Origin: Antilocapra americana
Lineage: Eukaryota; Chordata; Mammalia; Artiodactyla; Antilocapridae
DNA: 64,000 bases
Direction: 5' to 3'
NCBI GenBank assembly: GCA_007570785.1
Contig: ML661885.1
Coordinates: 35,287,683 to 35,351,682, forward strand
Shown: positions 10,577-22,734 of the stretch, piece after piece
Layout: each line of letters opens with the position of its first letter
How positions within the stretch are numbered: the first letter of the stretch is position 1
Notes under the pieces: generated by a model
Database searches by the model: none
Seen by the model: the letters and a program-made list of their open reading frames with translations, nothing else
What the model was told of the DNA's origin: nothing
Made by a program: the position numbers and the translations under genes

Positions 10577-10770
10577 CAGGGGTCCCCAACTTCTGTGATC
10601 TAATGCTTGATGAACTGAGGTGGAGCTAGTGTGATAACAATAGAAATAAAGTGAACAATAAATGTAATGCTCTTGAATCACCCCAAAACTATCCCTCCAC
10701 CCCAGTCTGTAGAAAAACTGTCTCTCATGAAATTGGTCCCTGGTGCCAAAAACGGTGGCAACCATTGGAA
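10577..10770 (-). mobile_element. hAT-type DNA transposon remnant
   Basis: The plus strand starts with CAGGGGTCCCCAAC, a hAT-like terminal sequence. Read on the minus strand it contains TTTTTGGCACCAGGGACCAA and a T-rich block, as in a common non-autonomous mammalian element. I am not sure of the exact family. The 111- and 124-codon frames overlapping it are shadows. Confidence 0.5.
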
Positions 10771-11756
10771 CTCTTAATATTTGTGGGGCGACTGTTAACA
10801 CTCCATAGCCTAGGTTACCCCAAACTATTATATGAGTGTGTATATGTGCTGGATTATATAAGCACTGTATTAAATCTAAACACATACACATGCAAAATGT
10901 ACACATACATGTGTAAATGTGCTTTTCTTATGTTTTGTCTTTCAGGAGTTTCAGCATCACTAGAGGGGAAAGAAAGGTATGTCAGTGTTGACAGATCAGT
11001 AAGGTTCTTATTCTTCTGCCAATAAGTAAAATTGCTTTTGTTATCTTTTTCTCCCCCAGAAGTGTCTCCTCTCAACAGAACAATAAACATAACTGTCATT
11101 TGATATTCCCTATCAAATCAACTATGTGCATATTCCATCTATGTGTAGAATCTATGTGTAGATTCTGATTCTGATTATCCACCTTTGCATCATTTTCTAC
11201 TCAATTCCACTCTATTTCTATTCAATTCCACTCAAATTTATAAAATGCTGCATAAGAAAACAGATATTCTAGAGATAAAAAAACAGCACTCATCATGATT
11301 GATTCCAATAGTTAGGATTTATTCTACCCTAATCCTTACTTGATATGCATCAAAAAGCAGCAGCAAATCTGACAGAAAAGGCAGAGGAGTACAAAAGAAA
11401 AGAAATTGTTGGTTATCTACCAATTTTTTTTTTTTTGCAATGTTTCTTTGCAAGGTTTACATCTGGTCCTTTGCTGGATCACTGCCTCCCACGGTGATAA
11501 ATTTTATATATCCACCAAGGCAATAGTTTGCCATCAAAAATCTGCTCCCCGCGTCAAGCATTTGCACTGTGTTCATGAAGGACTCTCACCAGTTTATGTT
11601 TATTTCCTTTATCTTGTAGATTTCTCCCTACTCCTTTCCCAAGGTGTTCTTGAGCCAAGATGTATGCATCTGCGAGAAAACACTCTCAATGAATATTTAC
11701 ACGGAATTGTAAGACTAGTAAAAAAGAAGAACCTACATGCCTACAGTTAGCTTAGC
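10771..11756. other. Unassigned stretch
   Basis: A/T-rich single-copy-like DNA with purine and pyrimidine microsatellite patches. The 114-codon plus frame at 11406-11750 starts in a T-rich run, has no recognisable domain, and is probably chance. Confidence 0.4.
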
Positions 11757-11896
11757 GCTGGTGCTAAAGTCACTTCAGTCGTGTCTGGCTCTTTGTGACC
11801 CCATGGACTGTAGCCCTCCAGACTCCTCTGTCCATGGGGATTCTCCAGGCAAGAATAGTGGAGTGCATTGCCATGCCCTCCTCCAGGGACTTTAGT
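11757..11896 (-). mobile_element. Truncated Bov-tA SINE
   Basis: Antisense SINE tail and body, from GTCACTTCAGTCGTGTC to CCTCCTCCAGGGAC; the tRNA head is missing. It is bounded by gcttagc at 11750-11756 and at 11897-11903, a 7-bp direct repeat consistent with a target duplication. Confidence 0.85.
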
Positions 11897-12689
11897 GCTT
11901 AGCAGACCCTTAGTAAGTATAGTATCCCTTCTCTTAAGAAAATTATCTAATTCAAGACAAAAGAACAGGCAAGAGAATCTATCTAATCCAAGACAATAAA
12001 TTATACAATGCATGACAAAATAAAATAAAATCTGAGTCGATTTGTCTAATATATTTCCAATCATGGTGCTCAAATCACTTTATCTTGACAGTAAGTGAAT
12101 GAGAGATAGTTATCAGTTTTGGGAATGCTGTATTGATAACACAGTGGGATCACCTCTTAAAGTTTGTAAGGAGGATTGAATGAGAATGAAGTACATAAGG
12201 TAGATGGGAGTTTCAAGAGTAAATCCCCTAAACATTAGTGATCGTAACACTGAATGAAATCATCAACACAGTTTTAGGATGTGCTTGGACTCCCCTGGCA
12301 GGTGAAGAATAATTTTTTAGGGCAAACCAGTGGCAACACAGTATCTGTTATCAGTTCAGGTTAAAATAAATAATGGATATCATAAGCCAAAATTTAGGAA
12401 AACTATATCAGCATGGGCTAGGACTTAGGTGTCAAGATCTAAGATTACTCTAGTCCCAGCTTTATCATTTCTCTCTTGAACCTGTCTTGGCCTTCAACCT
12501 GATCTTAAGTACCATAAAGACAAATATTCACTGTTTTTCCAATGACAGAATGAGAGCTAAAGATTACATTTAGTCCCTAATATGTACACAGACTTCATCA
12601 CTCCTCATCAACCCAAACCAGGATATAGCCAATCACCAAAGCTAATGGAGAACCAGAGCTCTATCTGGGGATCTTTTTACAGGTACCTC
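11897..12689. other. Unassigned stretch
   Basis: No coding frame and no confidently named repeat. Confidence 0.45.
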
Positions 12690-12850
12690 CTATTTGCTGG
12701 TAGGACCTGAGAAGGTTAATGGCCAAGTTACTTATCTTTGCCTTGGTTATTCATCTGCAAAGTGGACGTAATAATGACACTGTCCTTCCAGAGTTATTAT
12801 TTTGAAAAATGGGAGAAAATATTTGCAAACCACCTAAGTTAGGGACTTAT
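12690..12850 (+). mobile_element. MIR SINE
   Basis: The conserved MIR core is present: AAGTTACTTATCTTTGCCTT, then CATCTGCAAAGTGGACGTAA, TAATGACACTGTCC and the GAGTTATTATTTTGAAAA block. Confidence 0.7.
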
Positions 12851-13099
12851 TTAATTTTAGTCTTCAATAAATATTAGTGATATCATTATTACTATCACCA
12901 TTATCAACATTAACATTATTGACTAAGTCCTTTTTATACAGGCTTTCAGGACTAACAATAGGAAGGATGCCCTTAGGAAGTTCACCTATAGCCAAGCAAG
13001 AGTTGATAGAATTTTTGACTGCCTCAAAGCAAAACAAAGAAAAGAAAGAAGTGGGGAATGGGATGACTAAAATTGCTGTCATTGATAACATCATAACAT

Positions 13100-13375
13100 C
13101 CTTGAAGGTCAGACTCAGGTTGTTCCTCCCAGGCAAAGAAAATGAGCTAACAGACTCCCTAGATGGTGGACCACCAGACCAGAGACCTGTAATCCATAGG
13201 CATTCTGATTCCTGAAACTACGGTTAAGAAGTATCACAAGATGATGATTAATTCCAATTTCTTTGTTCTTCTTTAAAAACCCCTAACTCAGAAACCAAGT
13301 TGGAGTGGATCTGAGGCTTGTCTCTCCGTCCTTGCTTGGCCCTGCAATAAACCTTGACTTTGCTACAAAATGAGA
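13100..13375 (+). mobile_element. Probable LTR (solo)
   Basis: The 3' part looks like an LTR R-U5 region: TTTAAAAACCCCTAACTC as a TATA-like segment, then GGCTTGTCTCTCC, then an AATAAA signal in CCCTGCAATAAACC followed by TTGACTTTGCTAC. No retroviral coding sequence is attached. The left border is uncertain. Confidence 0.45.
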
Positions 13376-13739
13376 AAGAAAGAAAGGGATGGGGCACAAT
13401 GCAAACTGATGCTAAACCCATTAGACCCTAGAAGAACTGCAGACAGGAGCAACCAGCAGGAGACTGAGAACAAAGCTGGCTTTGAAAATTGCTGCCATGG
13501 CTGAGGTCTTCCTGATGAGTGGTACACTCAAGGGACCAATGACTGGGAGAACCAATGGAAGAACGGCCTCAGGGAGCAATCACTGGGAAGAGCAGACAGG
13601 GTCAGGTTAGAAGAACTTCAGGCTTTGTGATCTCCACCAAGGAAGCATGACTCACTCTCTCCAGGGATAGAGGTTCATTCAGTCTGTGTTATTTTATAAC
13701 ACCTGGAAGTGTGCAGCAAAAAGATTGATGATATTCCAT
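13376..13739. other. Unassigned stretch
   Basis: It begins with a short GAAA-rich patch and then shows nothing I can name. Confidence 0.4.
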
Positions 13740-13870
13740 TTTACTCCTCCTTAAAGACAAAATCCATGTCTGATTCATCTTTCTATTTCCCCACATCACC
13801 CAGCACTTTAATGGTACCTGGTACTTTCTGTACACAGTAGATGCTCCAAAAATCTGTTGAATGAAAAAAA
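13740..13870 (+). mobile_element. L2 LINE 3' end
   Basis: The terminal L2 order is visible: AAAATCCATGTCTGATTC, CCACATCACCCAGCACTTTA, GGTACCTGGTACTTTCTG and a closing GTTGAATGAA. Confidence 0.7.
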
Positions 13871-14090
13871 CAAAAATTAAAACCTGAGCTCCACATTTTC
13901 TGATTGGTTATAAAACCTAGAGTCTCCAGATGGTAACTGGTTCACCTGTGACTGTAATCAGACCTTAAGATTTTCAAGGAATTTTGCCAAACATTATATC
14001 TGATCGCCAGTACCTGCTAACAAAGAAAGAAAGAAAGAAAAATTGCTAAATGCCACAGGCTCAAATCTGACTATGACATCGTTTGTAGTT

Positions 14091-14298
14091 GTGGTGGTTT
14101 AGTCGCTAAGTTGTGTCCAACTCTTGCAACCCCATGGACTGTAGCCCACCGGGCTCCTCTGTCCACGGGATTTTCCAAGCAAAAATACTGGAGTGGATTG
14201 TCATTTCCTTCTCCAGAGGATCTTCCCAACCCAGGACTCGAACCCCGGTCTCCCGCAATGCAGGCAGATTCTTACCCACTGAGCTATGAGGGAAGCCC
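14091..14298 (-). mobile_element. Bov-tA SINE with clear target duplication
   Basis: Full antisense Bov-tA from a TGGTGGTTTAGTCGCTAAG tail to the GAGGGAAGCCC head. It is flanked by tcgtttgtagtt (14079-14090) and tcgtttgtggtt (14299-14310), 11 of 12 equal. Confidence 0.95.
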
Positions 14299-14602
14299 TC
14301 GTTTGTGGTTCAAGGAGATTATTATATGTACAGAAGTCTCCTTTATATCTGAAATGATATCACTCACGCCGATTGCTCTCTTTTAATAGATATGGTTGAC
14401 AAGCCCAATGTACAAAACTCGTCAAACTATTAAAAACACTTTTACATATTTGAGGCTACAAATATTTATCTCAGATTTTGGTTAGCCTAGAGAAGTCTTT
14501 CCTTTGATGCTTACTCAAAACTTGAATGCTAAACATTATGCCCAGCAATGTACACCGTATCCTTCTGTTCTTTGAAAGGATGATCACGCTACTTAGCACA
14601 CG

Positions 14603-14986
14603 TGGGGAAAGAGCAAATTGGCCAAGATGGTGTGTTCAGGCCCTCTCACCCCACATTTTGTAAACAATAACTATGTAACAGCTGAGATCATTTGTAGCAC
14701 CGCACATATGCATCAGGAGGTGCTCCCTTGGTCATGGGTTACTTTGTGCTGTATGCATATATAAGCTCCACCTAGCAAGCAGTGGCAGTTCCTACTGCGT
14801 CATGGCGATGTCTGTTGAGCCAGCCACGAGAGGAGGGAATATAGCGTGTATGCTGTTACAGCTGCTGCAACAGCCACGAGAGAATAAACGTGTCTGCACT
14901 TCCTACGGCTCCTTGAGTTTTCCTCCAGCTTCCCTGCTTGTGCCTTGCCTACCCTGGTTTCAGCAAACAGTGTGAACGGCAAGACA
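14603..14986 (+). mobile_element. Endogenous retrovirus LTR with adjacent primer-binding-site-like sequence
   Basis: The sequence has LTR anatomy: TG start, a TATA box in GCATATATAAGC at about 14754, an AATAAA signal at about 14883 and a terminal CA. Two bases later TGGCATCACGAACAGG follows, which resembles a primer-binding site of the tRNA-Lys type. Only a short leader-like stretch follows and no gag/pol/env is present, so this is a 5' LTR plus leader remnant. The start coordinate is my best guess from the TG...CA rule. Confidence 0.6.
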
Positions 14987-15276
14987 ACTGGCATCACGAA
15001 CAGGATTGCCGATAAAGTCTGTAAAGTTTAACTGGATATCTACAACATTCCAGACAATCTACTTGCTGCTGGTGTTACAAGGCACAGTCTTCCTTCCACT
15101 TGCTTATAGTTTGGGGGGAGGCAAGGAAATTTCAGTCAACCATTCTTGATTTGTAATAATGCTATGAAAAAGTTAAACACACAGATAAGTCTTCCTAAAA
15201 GATGGTGCTAAGTTTGGAAGAACAAGTATGGTATAGTTTGACTTGCCCTGTGACCCAATTTATCTTAAAGGAATGA
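14987..15276. other. Possible retroviral leader remnant, then unassigned DNA
   Basis: The first tens of bases after the LTR carry the primer-binding-site-like sequence. The rest shows no retroviral motif. Confidence 0.35.
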
Positions 15277-15415
15277 AGGACTTTCCTGGTGGTTCAGCAG
15301 TTAAGACTCCATGCTTCAAATGCAGGGGGTATGGGTTCAATCCCTGGTTGGGGAACTAAGATCTCACATGCCTTGTGGCAAAGACAAAATAAATAAATAA
15401 ATAATTTAAAAAACC
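15277..15415 (+). mobile_element. CHR-type artiodactyl SINE
   Basis: The head GGACTTTCCTGGTGGTTCAG is followed by GGTTCAATCCCTGGTTGGGG, then AACTAAGATCTCACATGCC and an A-rich AAATAAATAAATAA tail. Confidence 0.85.
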
Positions 15416-15849
15416 ATTTAAAAGAAGAATGCTCTCTCCAACTGGTTTCCAGTAAAGGCCAGAGATGAGTCTGGTCTGGAAACTCTTTCTGGTCTATGGC
15501 AAAAGGAGGAGCTTGTGCTAGAATTTGAATCAATACACTGCTTGCTTCCTTGAGAAAACCTGGCTATGCAAAACAAAGTCGGCTAATTTACATTTGGCAC
15601 AAGCTTCTTATGTTGTCACAGACCAATGACAACAAAGCCTGCCTCCCAGTACTTTGAGTGACCCTGATCTAAATGAAAACCACCCAAAAAGGACGGTTCT
15701 TGTTCCCTCGCACCAATACCAAATCCCTCAGTGAGTCCTCTGTGTACCATGTTTTGTGTCCTCCCTTCCATGTTTTGTGCATGTCCCCAATGCAGCTTCT
15801 TTGACCACTTCTGCCACTGCAGTCATAGTCCAAACAAGACTTATTTCTC
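15416..15849. other. Unassigned stretch
   Basis: I find no recognised repeat. The frames at 15669-15988 are short and without domain or splice support. Confidence 0.4.
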
Positions 15850-16390
15850 ACATCCATCACAGCCACAGCCCACTAAATGGTTCCTCCTTTTCTGTCTCTG
15901 TCCTGTGATTATCCTGCCTTCTAGGCAGCCAGGGTGGAACTTCCAAAATCTTCAGTTGCATCAGGTCACTCTTGGGCTTCAAAAATGACTTAATGTGCTC
16001 TAAGGACAGCTTTCCTGGTTCTCCTGCTGCCTCACTGGCTGCTGCTCCTTGGGCACTTGCTTTTTCCTCCTTTGCTTCCTATTCTCTGAACATTCCTCTA
16101 CCCTGAGCCAGTCCTCAGATTTCTCCTCTTTTTAATCTCTGTCCTATTGTTGTTCCTCAGCCTCCAGGCTTGCCATGCTCTTTCACATTACCCACATTTT
16201 ATTGGAGTATCTTTTCTTCAAAGCCTTTACCTATGTATGTGCTTAACAGTTGATCATTTCCACAAACTAGAATGTGATGTCTGTGAAAGCAGAGATTTCT
16301 CTGGATTTATTCACCACTTTTTTTTCCCCCTACGTTTGGCAAAGAGTAAGCAATCAATTTACATACTAAATGAAAGAATGAATAAATGAG
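15850..16390 (+). mobile_element. L2 LINE 3' region
   Basis: A long diverged L2 tail runs through CAGGTCACTCTTGGGC, TGGGCACTTGCTTTTTCC and ACTAGAATGTGATGTCTGTG, then GCAGAGATTTCTCTGGATTT. It ends with AGTAAGCAATCAATTT and an AATGAATAAATGA tail. Confidence 0.65.
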
Positions 16391-18598
16391 TTGAGAATCC
16401 TCAAAATTAATATGAAATGCAAACTGCAATCAGTTTATTATACAGTTAGCAAAAGTATATTACACAAAACTATGTATTTCAAGAGAGGGGGTTCCTATAC
16501 ACAACTCCTATCAGGTGCTCATTCATGCCAGGCTATAGGGAACATCTGAAGTTTCCCTGGACTTCCGTTCCCCTAGACGTCGCTCCGTGACTCATGCTTT
16601 TCTGTATTGGAGTGATCTCTTCCCTGGGTCAGTGTCTGTACTGCAAACCGCAGAGAATGCTCAGGTTTTTGGTCAGCAATTGTACCAAGTACAAGGTTCA
16701 TAAATTCAGAGTCGCCACTTGAACTTCTGCAGACCTAGTTCTTTCTTGTCTTAATTTCACAAAACCGAAGGAGGCCCCTTGTCTTCCAATAGAGTATTCC
16801 TCCCACAAGCGAGTCCTCACTGCCCAGGAAGCCTGGGTCTGCATGGCCCACCTGCCCCTGGGCTGCAGCCTTAGGTGCCAGCCAGCAACCTCCGCAGCCG
16901 ACATGGGCACAGTCACAGCACCAGGCTGTGCTTTGTCCCTCACTCCTTTCGGTAGAAGAGCATGCAGACTAAGGTGCAAATGCACAGGAAACTCCCTGAA
17001 CTGAACTGTGCATTCCAGTCACTGCCCAGCCTAAAACTGCAAAGTCTCCGTCTAGCTGGAACCAACCCCAGGGGGCTCTGTTCTCTCAGCTCTGTTTTCT
17101 TACAGAAATGATAACTGATAAAAAAAAACCAAATACTTGGAGGTAAACCCCAAATTTAGATTCATCTGCTAATTCATGTTGATTAACCAATCTCCTCTGG
17201 ATACAAAGGTGAGAACTGTTTTGGTTCTTGTTTTGGTTTTCGTCACCAAGGCAATAGTTTATTAAGCCATCGGTTCGCTAAACACAGCACAAGAGTTTCA
17301 TTACCTTCATGCTACTTTCTCTTGTGCAGCATTTTTCTTTTGAAAATGGGATGTTTATCCCCATTAAATTACCTGGGAAGGAGAAATCTATTTTTTTCTA
17401 TTACAGGAGCACAAGGGATAATAAAAACCTCTGCACATTCTATGATATCTAATAGAAAACTGATGTTTGTTGCATTTTCTCTTCTAAATGGAAGACAGCA
17501 AGCTAATCAAGATGTTTCTTTACATATTTGGAGACCATTCTGGCCATATCCTGGAAGATAATGTTTTCTGGTCACTGAATAATGATTTACAGAGTACCTT
17601 TCCTTCCAGCTTAGGAACCAGGTTCTATTATTAGCTCAAAGGCTTATCTTCTAACCCTTCTTAGCAGAAATTATTACCCATGAGACAAGCATCAATGTAA
17701 CGAGTCTTAATAATGTCTCTGATTCCCCTAGCCTCCTTTAAGCCACGAACAATCCTAATTTATAGATGCTTCATGAATCTTTTCAGAAAGAAACCATGAA
17801 AAAAAAAATAAGCCACTAGCAGAAACTTGTGTCAGAAATGTTATTATAGACCCTCTGCTTTCCACTTTAGGTTCTCAGGACACTTGAAGCGCTCTTTTTC
17901 ATTACCATCCTGCTCATTTGCTTTTCCCTGTCTTTAAAAGGAAATGCCTGTAAGAAACCAATACTAGGATACCAAATGGAAGGAAGCTGTTGCAGAATTG
18001 TGCATCCAGAATGACTGACTCATATTTTCTAGCTATTTAACATCCAAACGAGAAATTAAATGTCTTTCATTGCTGAGTTACTAGAAATAGAGGATAATTT
18101 GTCTTTTATTATTGTTACTGCTTGTCCCTCTAATCTTGTTATTCATGTTAGAGACCATTAATGGGGCTGTAATATCTTATTTGTTGAACAATGGACCTTA
18201 GCATGCCTCATGGTAAGAGCAAATGCATCACAGATAAATGTACCCATGGATTTCAGATGGCAGGGCTGTAACTAGCAACCAGCCTGCTACCATTTAGGTG
18301 TGTTTCTTAATACAGAGCAGCACTGTCTCCCATTTCTGCATATGGGGAAAGACCAGGATGCTAACATCTCAGAACCTGGTTTCAAAGACCCAAGGCTATT
18401 TAAAGGAAACGGCAACAGGAGGAAAGGTGAGCATATCCTTTGGTCTCCCTTATAAACTTTCTGGCTCAGGCAATAGAAATTTTCAAAGCCCTCACTCTAC
18501 ACCAAATGACATACTCAGACCTCTCCCTTCCTGCTGCCATTTTAGTATAAGGAGAGTTTATGGGAAGCATTTATGCTTAATTATTTTATTTAAAAGCA
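16391..18598. other. Single-copy-like DNA
   Basis: About 2.2 kb without a recognised repeat. The 95-codon minus frame at 16698-16985 and the 79-codon plus frame at 17322-17561 show no domain. Part of 16500-17050 is relatively GC-rich but is not a CpG island by eye. Confidence 0.45.
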
Positions 18599-18599
18599 A

Positions 18600-18770
18600 T
18601 GGGGACTTTCATGGTGGTCCAGTGGATAAGATTTCGTGCTCTCAACACAGGGGACCTGGGTTTGATCCCTGGTCAGGGAACTAAATCCCACATGCCACAT
18701 CTAAAGATACCGCACGCCATAACTTAGACCCAGCACACCCAAATAATAAATAAATATTTTAGAAATAAAT
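18600..18770 (+). mobile_element. CHR-type artiodactyl SINE
   Basis: It carries GGGACTTTCATGGTGGTCCA, then GGTTTGATCCCTGGTCAGGG, AACTAAATCCCACATGCC and an A-rich AATAAATAAATA tail. Confidence 0.85.
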
Positions 18771-19500
18771 AAAAGTAACAAAACCTAGATTTCATTAGCT
18801 TAAATAGAAGTGAGAAAATGGGCTCACATCACTGAAATATTCAGGAGTCTTACTGACTTCAGGTGTGGTCAGATCAATAGGCTAACATGTGACTTTTCAT
18901 CTCATTTCTATTTTCTCTGGACAAGCTTCATCTTTAGGCAGGTTTTCTCCATTCCGTAACAAAGTTGGCCACCAGCAGCTCTAGATACAATCCTAACAAC
19001 TCTGTCCCCCCGTGAGAAAGATGACATTGTTTCTGTGCTCTTTCAAAATCCCAGGGAGTGCTCTCATCATCTTGCCAGCTGGGATCACACACTCATCCTT
19101 GAACAAACCAGGGTCGCTGCAGGTGGGGGCCTGTGGCTGGCTGGGTCCCGCGTTCACCCTGGGGGAGCAAGAGCAAAGGAGGCAGGCTCACTCTGCATCA
19201 ACTGCAGGACTGAAGGGTTGATTCTAAGGGGTGGGCAGTACACAAAGGAATTTTGCACAGACAAAAAAAAAAAAAAGTACCTTTTCATGGAAGTACATTC
19301 TCAAATAAAGGACCTAAAATAGAGAACAAAGCCCTCTGATGTTATGGTTAGGCTGAGGCTCTTGTTGACTTCATGCATAACGATGCCAAACACACAGAAA
19401 AAGGATTCTCTGTTACTGCTTTAGTCACCTCCTCTGAACATCCTTGTCTCCAGGTCCTTTCAACGTCCTCCTTCACAATGTAGAATCCGTCAGAATCCTT
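18771..19500. other. Unassigned stretch with a 15-base A run
   Basis: An A run lies at about 19263-19277. The DNA just before it is GC-richer than its surroundings, which could mark the end of an old retrocopy on the plus strand, but I do not recognise a parent gene. Two overlapping plus frames at 19012-19322 have no identifiable domain. Confidence 0.35.
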
Positions 19501-19740
19501 CTAGATCATCTGTGTACTAGGTAAAAAGAACTGGAGCATTAATAATGAGCCACTTAAGTACAGGTGGATGCTGGCCATTTCAGCACAGGCTGCCTCAGCT
19601 TCATGTGCAACCTTGCAGAAATTGCACAGAAGGGGACACACAGATCCTGGTTTGGCAACTTGAGAGGCAAGAATGTTCTTGCTGTCCGTGTCCAGTGCCT
19701 CCATGAGAATACAGTCATCTGGTAATCGACTCATCCTCAC
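19501..19740 (-). pseudogene. Unidentified coding-like frame (possible exon or gene fragment)
   Basis: An open frame of 79 codons reads MRMSRLPDDCILMEALDTDS at its start. It has a balanced, protein-like composition: acidic/Cys/Ala-rich, with a C-P-L-L-C-N-F-C stretch at about residues 35-42. A weak acceptor-like TTTTAATATTAG lies just upstream in minus-strand direction. I see no consensus donor downstream. After the stop, the minus strand stays partly coding-like in another frame to about 19400. It lies on the same strand as the candidate promoter at 37.1 kb. It could be an exon, a decayed retrocopy or chance. Confidence 0.25.
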
Positions 19741-20399
19741 TGGTAGCTAATATTAAAATGAGGCAAGAGCTGCTCCAATTAACCTCTGGACAAAATGTTG
19801 CCATTTCAAGAAGTGTTCACATGAAATAAAAACCATATTTTACATTCTTACTCACATGATCAAAATATTGCAAGAAGTTTTAATTCAGAGTGGTGGTTAA
19901 GAAGGCCACAGAGATAACAGTGTTCAAAATTACAAGTCAGTTCCATTCAATTATGGCAATGATACTTCCAGTCTTTCACAATGAGGTTCAAATAAACAGG
20001 TAAACAATGGCAGATAAAATAACAGGCAGATACTTGAGTGACTTTAATAACCCTTTCTTTTAAAGACTGAAGATGTTATAAGAGCTTTTATAATGGAAAC
20101 TTTACGAAGAAGTCTTCAAAGGCAAATGACAAAGGCAAGTGGTTTAGAATTCCCTCAGTTCAGAACCTCAAAGAAACAAGTAATTTAATCTTGGCACTGA
20201 GACCAAAAGCCTGCTACCCAGAAGTGAAGGAATATGTGTAATGTTAATGTATTATGGTATACGTGTCACGTTCCCTGTATCTAACAGCAAACTTTTCTTT
20301 TTAAGGTGAAAGTCATTCTACTTTTGCTTAATGTCATCTGTTCTCTTGGAAAAGAAATAGTGTTACCTCTGTGTCAATAAGGAATAGCTGATTATGTCA
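19741..20399. other. Unassigned stretch
   Basis: No recognised repeat or gene-like frame. Confidence 0.45.
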
Positions 20400-20830
20400 A
20401 TCTCTATTTCAAAGATCAAAATCCTCAGCCCGGCCAAGAAAATCCAGTATTGTCTGATGCTGGCTTCTCTTTCCACCTCCGTTTGGTACCCCCCTGACCC
20501 TTGACCCCACCACACCGATCACCCTTCACTTCCTCATACGTGCCAAGCTGTTTCCTCTGCTTGGGACACCTCTCTATTCCTGCCCGTTCCACCCCTCCAG
20601 CCTTCAGTTAGAGAGCGCCCCTCTTTTCTCCAGGTCAGATCCCACTTCTGTACAGCCTCCCACCCCATCTAGTTGCTGCGTGAAGCTCCTTCCTACACTA
20701 GAGCTAGCAACCTCCCGCCAGCACCCACAGGAGCAGGGACAAGTCAGCTCTGCCCCTCATTTTATGTATACAGTCAGTGTTCAGCTGAGTGCCTAGCACA
20801 TATTCAGATCCCAAACATTTGTTAGAAAAA
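20400..20830 (+). mobile_element. Probable L2 LINE 3' region
   Basis: The stretch is pyrimidine-rich, with CCAAGCTGTTTCCTCTGCTT, TCCAGGTCAGATCCCACTTC, then GAGTGCCTAGCACATATTCA and a terminal AACATTTGTTAGAAAAATG, consistent with an old L2. Confidence 0.5.
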
Positions 20831-22734
20831 TGTTCCATCGCAGCCTACGATAGTGTCTCCCAGAAAGTATATTTCAGTCAAAACATACTTTGAGCAGATT
20901 TCACAGTGATCTGCAGTCTTTCCACATGTTAGGAAGGTCACAGTAAGAACGCTATAGTAACTTCAGGAAAAACTCCCAGATAACTGTGAGGTTTTGCAGA
21001 CCAGACCTAGACCAGGGAAAGAAGTTAAACAAAGGCAGATTTTAATTCCAAAAGTTATCAAAAATGAAATAAGCTATCTTGAGATAATTTAGACAATCTA
21101 CTTTCATAATGGATATGTAAATATTTATGTAAACTGTAACCCACAGGGAAGCAATCCTCCCAGCCCTCAGGGGTCTAAGGGAACCCCCATTTGCCCACTA
21201 GCGCTGCTGACATTTAAGTCACCCATGTGGTTCACTCTGGAGTGACACTATTTATAAGAAAGTTTGAAAGATAATAAAAGTAAAAATATAAAAATCTTGG
21301 CAAGGGAGACATGTTCGCTAAAATCTTACCTGACCTGCCAGGGAACTGAATCACAAGTAGAAAAAGAGCTCTGACCTACAGCTCTGAAGTTAGATAGCAG
21401 GCCTCCTAGAATTCACAAACACGAGAGTGGAAGTCACCAGGTGACCCCCGTTACAGCTGACCCCTGTTACAGCTGCCGGTCTCCCCAGCAAGGGTCCCAG
21501 AGGCCCAGAGCCACAGACATGCGATGGAGTTCTAAGACCAAGGCCCTCTAACGGGCCAGCTCAAAAGGCATCACAGCATCTCCTTACTTCTAAGGCTGCA
21601 CTGGCCCCCACTCTAGGAGAGGCCTCTCAAGAGGCCACAGAGGATTTACAGATCCTGAAAAACACGTCCACTGCCCTCCTCAACAAACATGAAACCTGCT
21701 AGAACCACTGCTTCCTATGGAATGGCACAGCTGGCATCTGGCAGATCAAGCCCATGTGCAGAGTGCAAGAAGACACTCAACAGCTCCAGCTTCCTGGTCC
21801 CAGCTATCTGCTGCAGGTCCAAGAAAGGTTCCAGGTTCCTCTGTGATGTTATGAATCCCTCTAGGAGTCTGTCTGAGCCTATGACCTCTTCAAAGAATGA
21901 GATACATAGGATTACAAAGGAAACGAAATACAATGAAACAGCTATCAAATTATAAAAGAATGAATTTGTGACATGTTTCTTTTTCTAATACTCCAAATAA
22001 AAAGATCCAACAGCAGATCTAATAATAAACATACTTTCAAAGCAGGAATGAGCACAGATGACTTTTTAAAGTATCGCTACCGACAATTGTAATGAAATAC
22101 GATATTATCTGTGATTATCTGCTGACAACGCCACGGGTACTGCCACGCCTCTGCGGTCTGTGACCTACACCCGCAACACAGGACGATGCCAAACTTCAGT
22201 TAGAGGTTAACAACAATAAAGATGCCATTTTCTGCACCCGAGTTTGTGCACTAACTGAATTCTATCCATGCCTATGAACTACAGCTTAGGAGGCACCAGT
22301 TCAGAAGATTATTAGATGAATTCTGAAGACCCTTTAACTTTGATGAGTCTATGACCAAACTGACACAAGTTTAGGGTAGAGGAGAAAAAAAACTAGATAC
22401 TTTTATAGAGGGCTTTGAGTTTCAAAAATAGAGTAGTTTATACATCAGTAGTACTTTATGTGGTAAAATGAAAAAACCTCAGATCATATACAGGACTGTC
22501 TTCTCGCGGAGCAAATTACAACCTCTAAGTCACTCCTAGCCTCACAATCAGCCCCTCTAATTATCCTGCTTTCTACATAACTGTCTTGATCTACTTTCGA
22601 GCCCCTGCATTTTCTAAAGTGCCATGTTTTCCATGAAATATTCACGGCCCCCTCCCTGATGGTTACTCTCCCTGATCACTGGCACAGCATTAGTCTGCAC
22701 GGTCCTGCCGTTCCTCTTCATTGTAGAGTCTCAG
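20831..22734. other. Single-copy-like DNA, possibly with an old unassigned repeat
   Basis: At 21890-22230 blocks such as AGGATTACAAAGGAAACGAA and AACTTCAGTTAGAGGTTAAC remind me of an old dispersed mammalian repeat whose name I cannot give. The frames at 21689-21955 are on opposite strands of the same DNA and unsupported. Confidence 0.35.

Noticed and set aside
11512..17260. Shared 17-mer CACCAAGGCAATAGTTT at 11512 and 17244
   Set aside because: One exact match of this length is not unlikely by chance in 64 kb searched on both strands, and the flanks do not match.
19012..19277. Possible processed gene copy ending in an A run at 19263-19277
   Set aside because: I found no recognisable parent gene, no polyadenylation signal before the A run and no clear flanking duplication.
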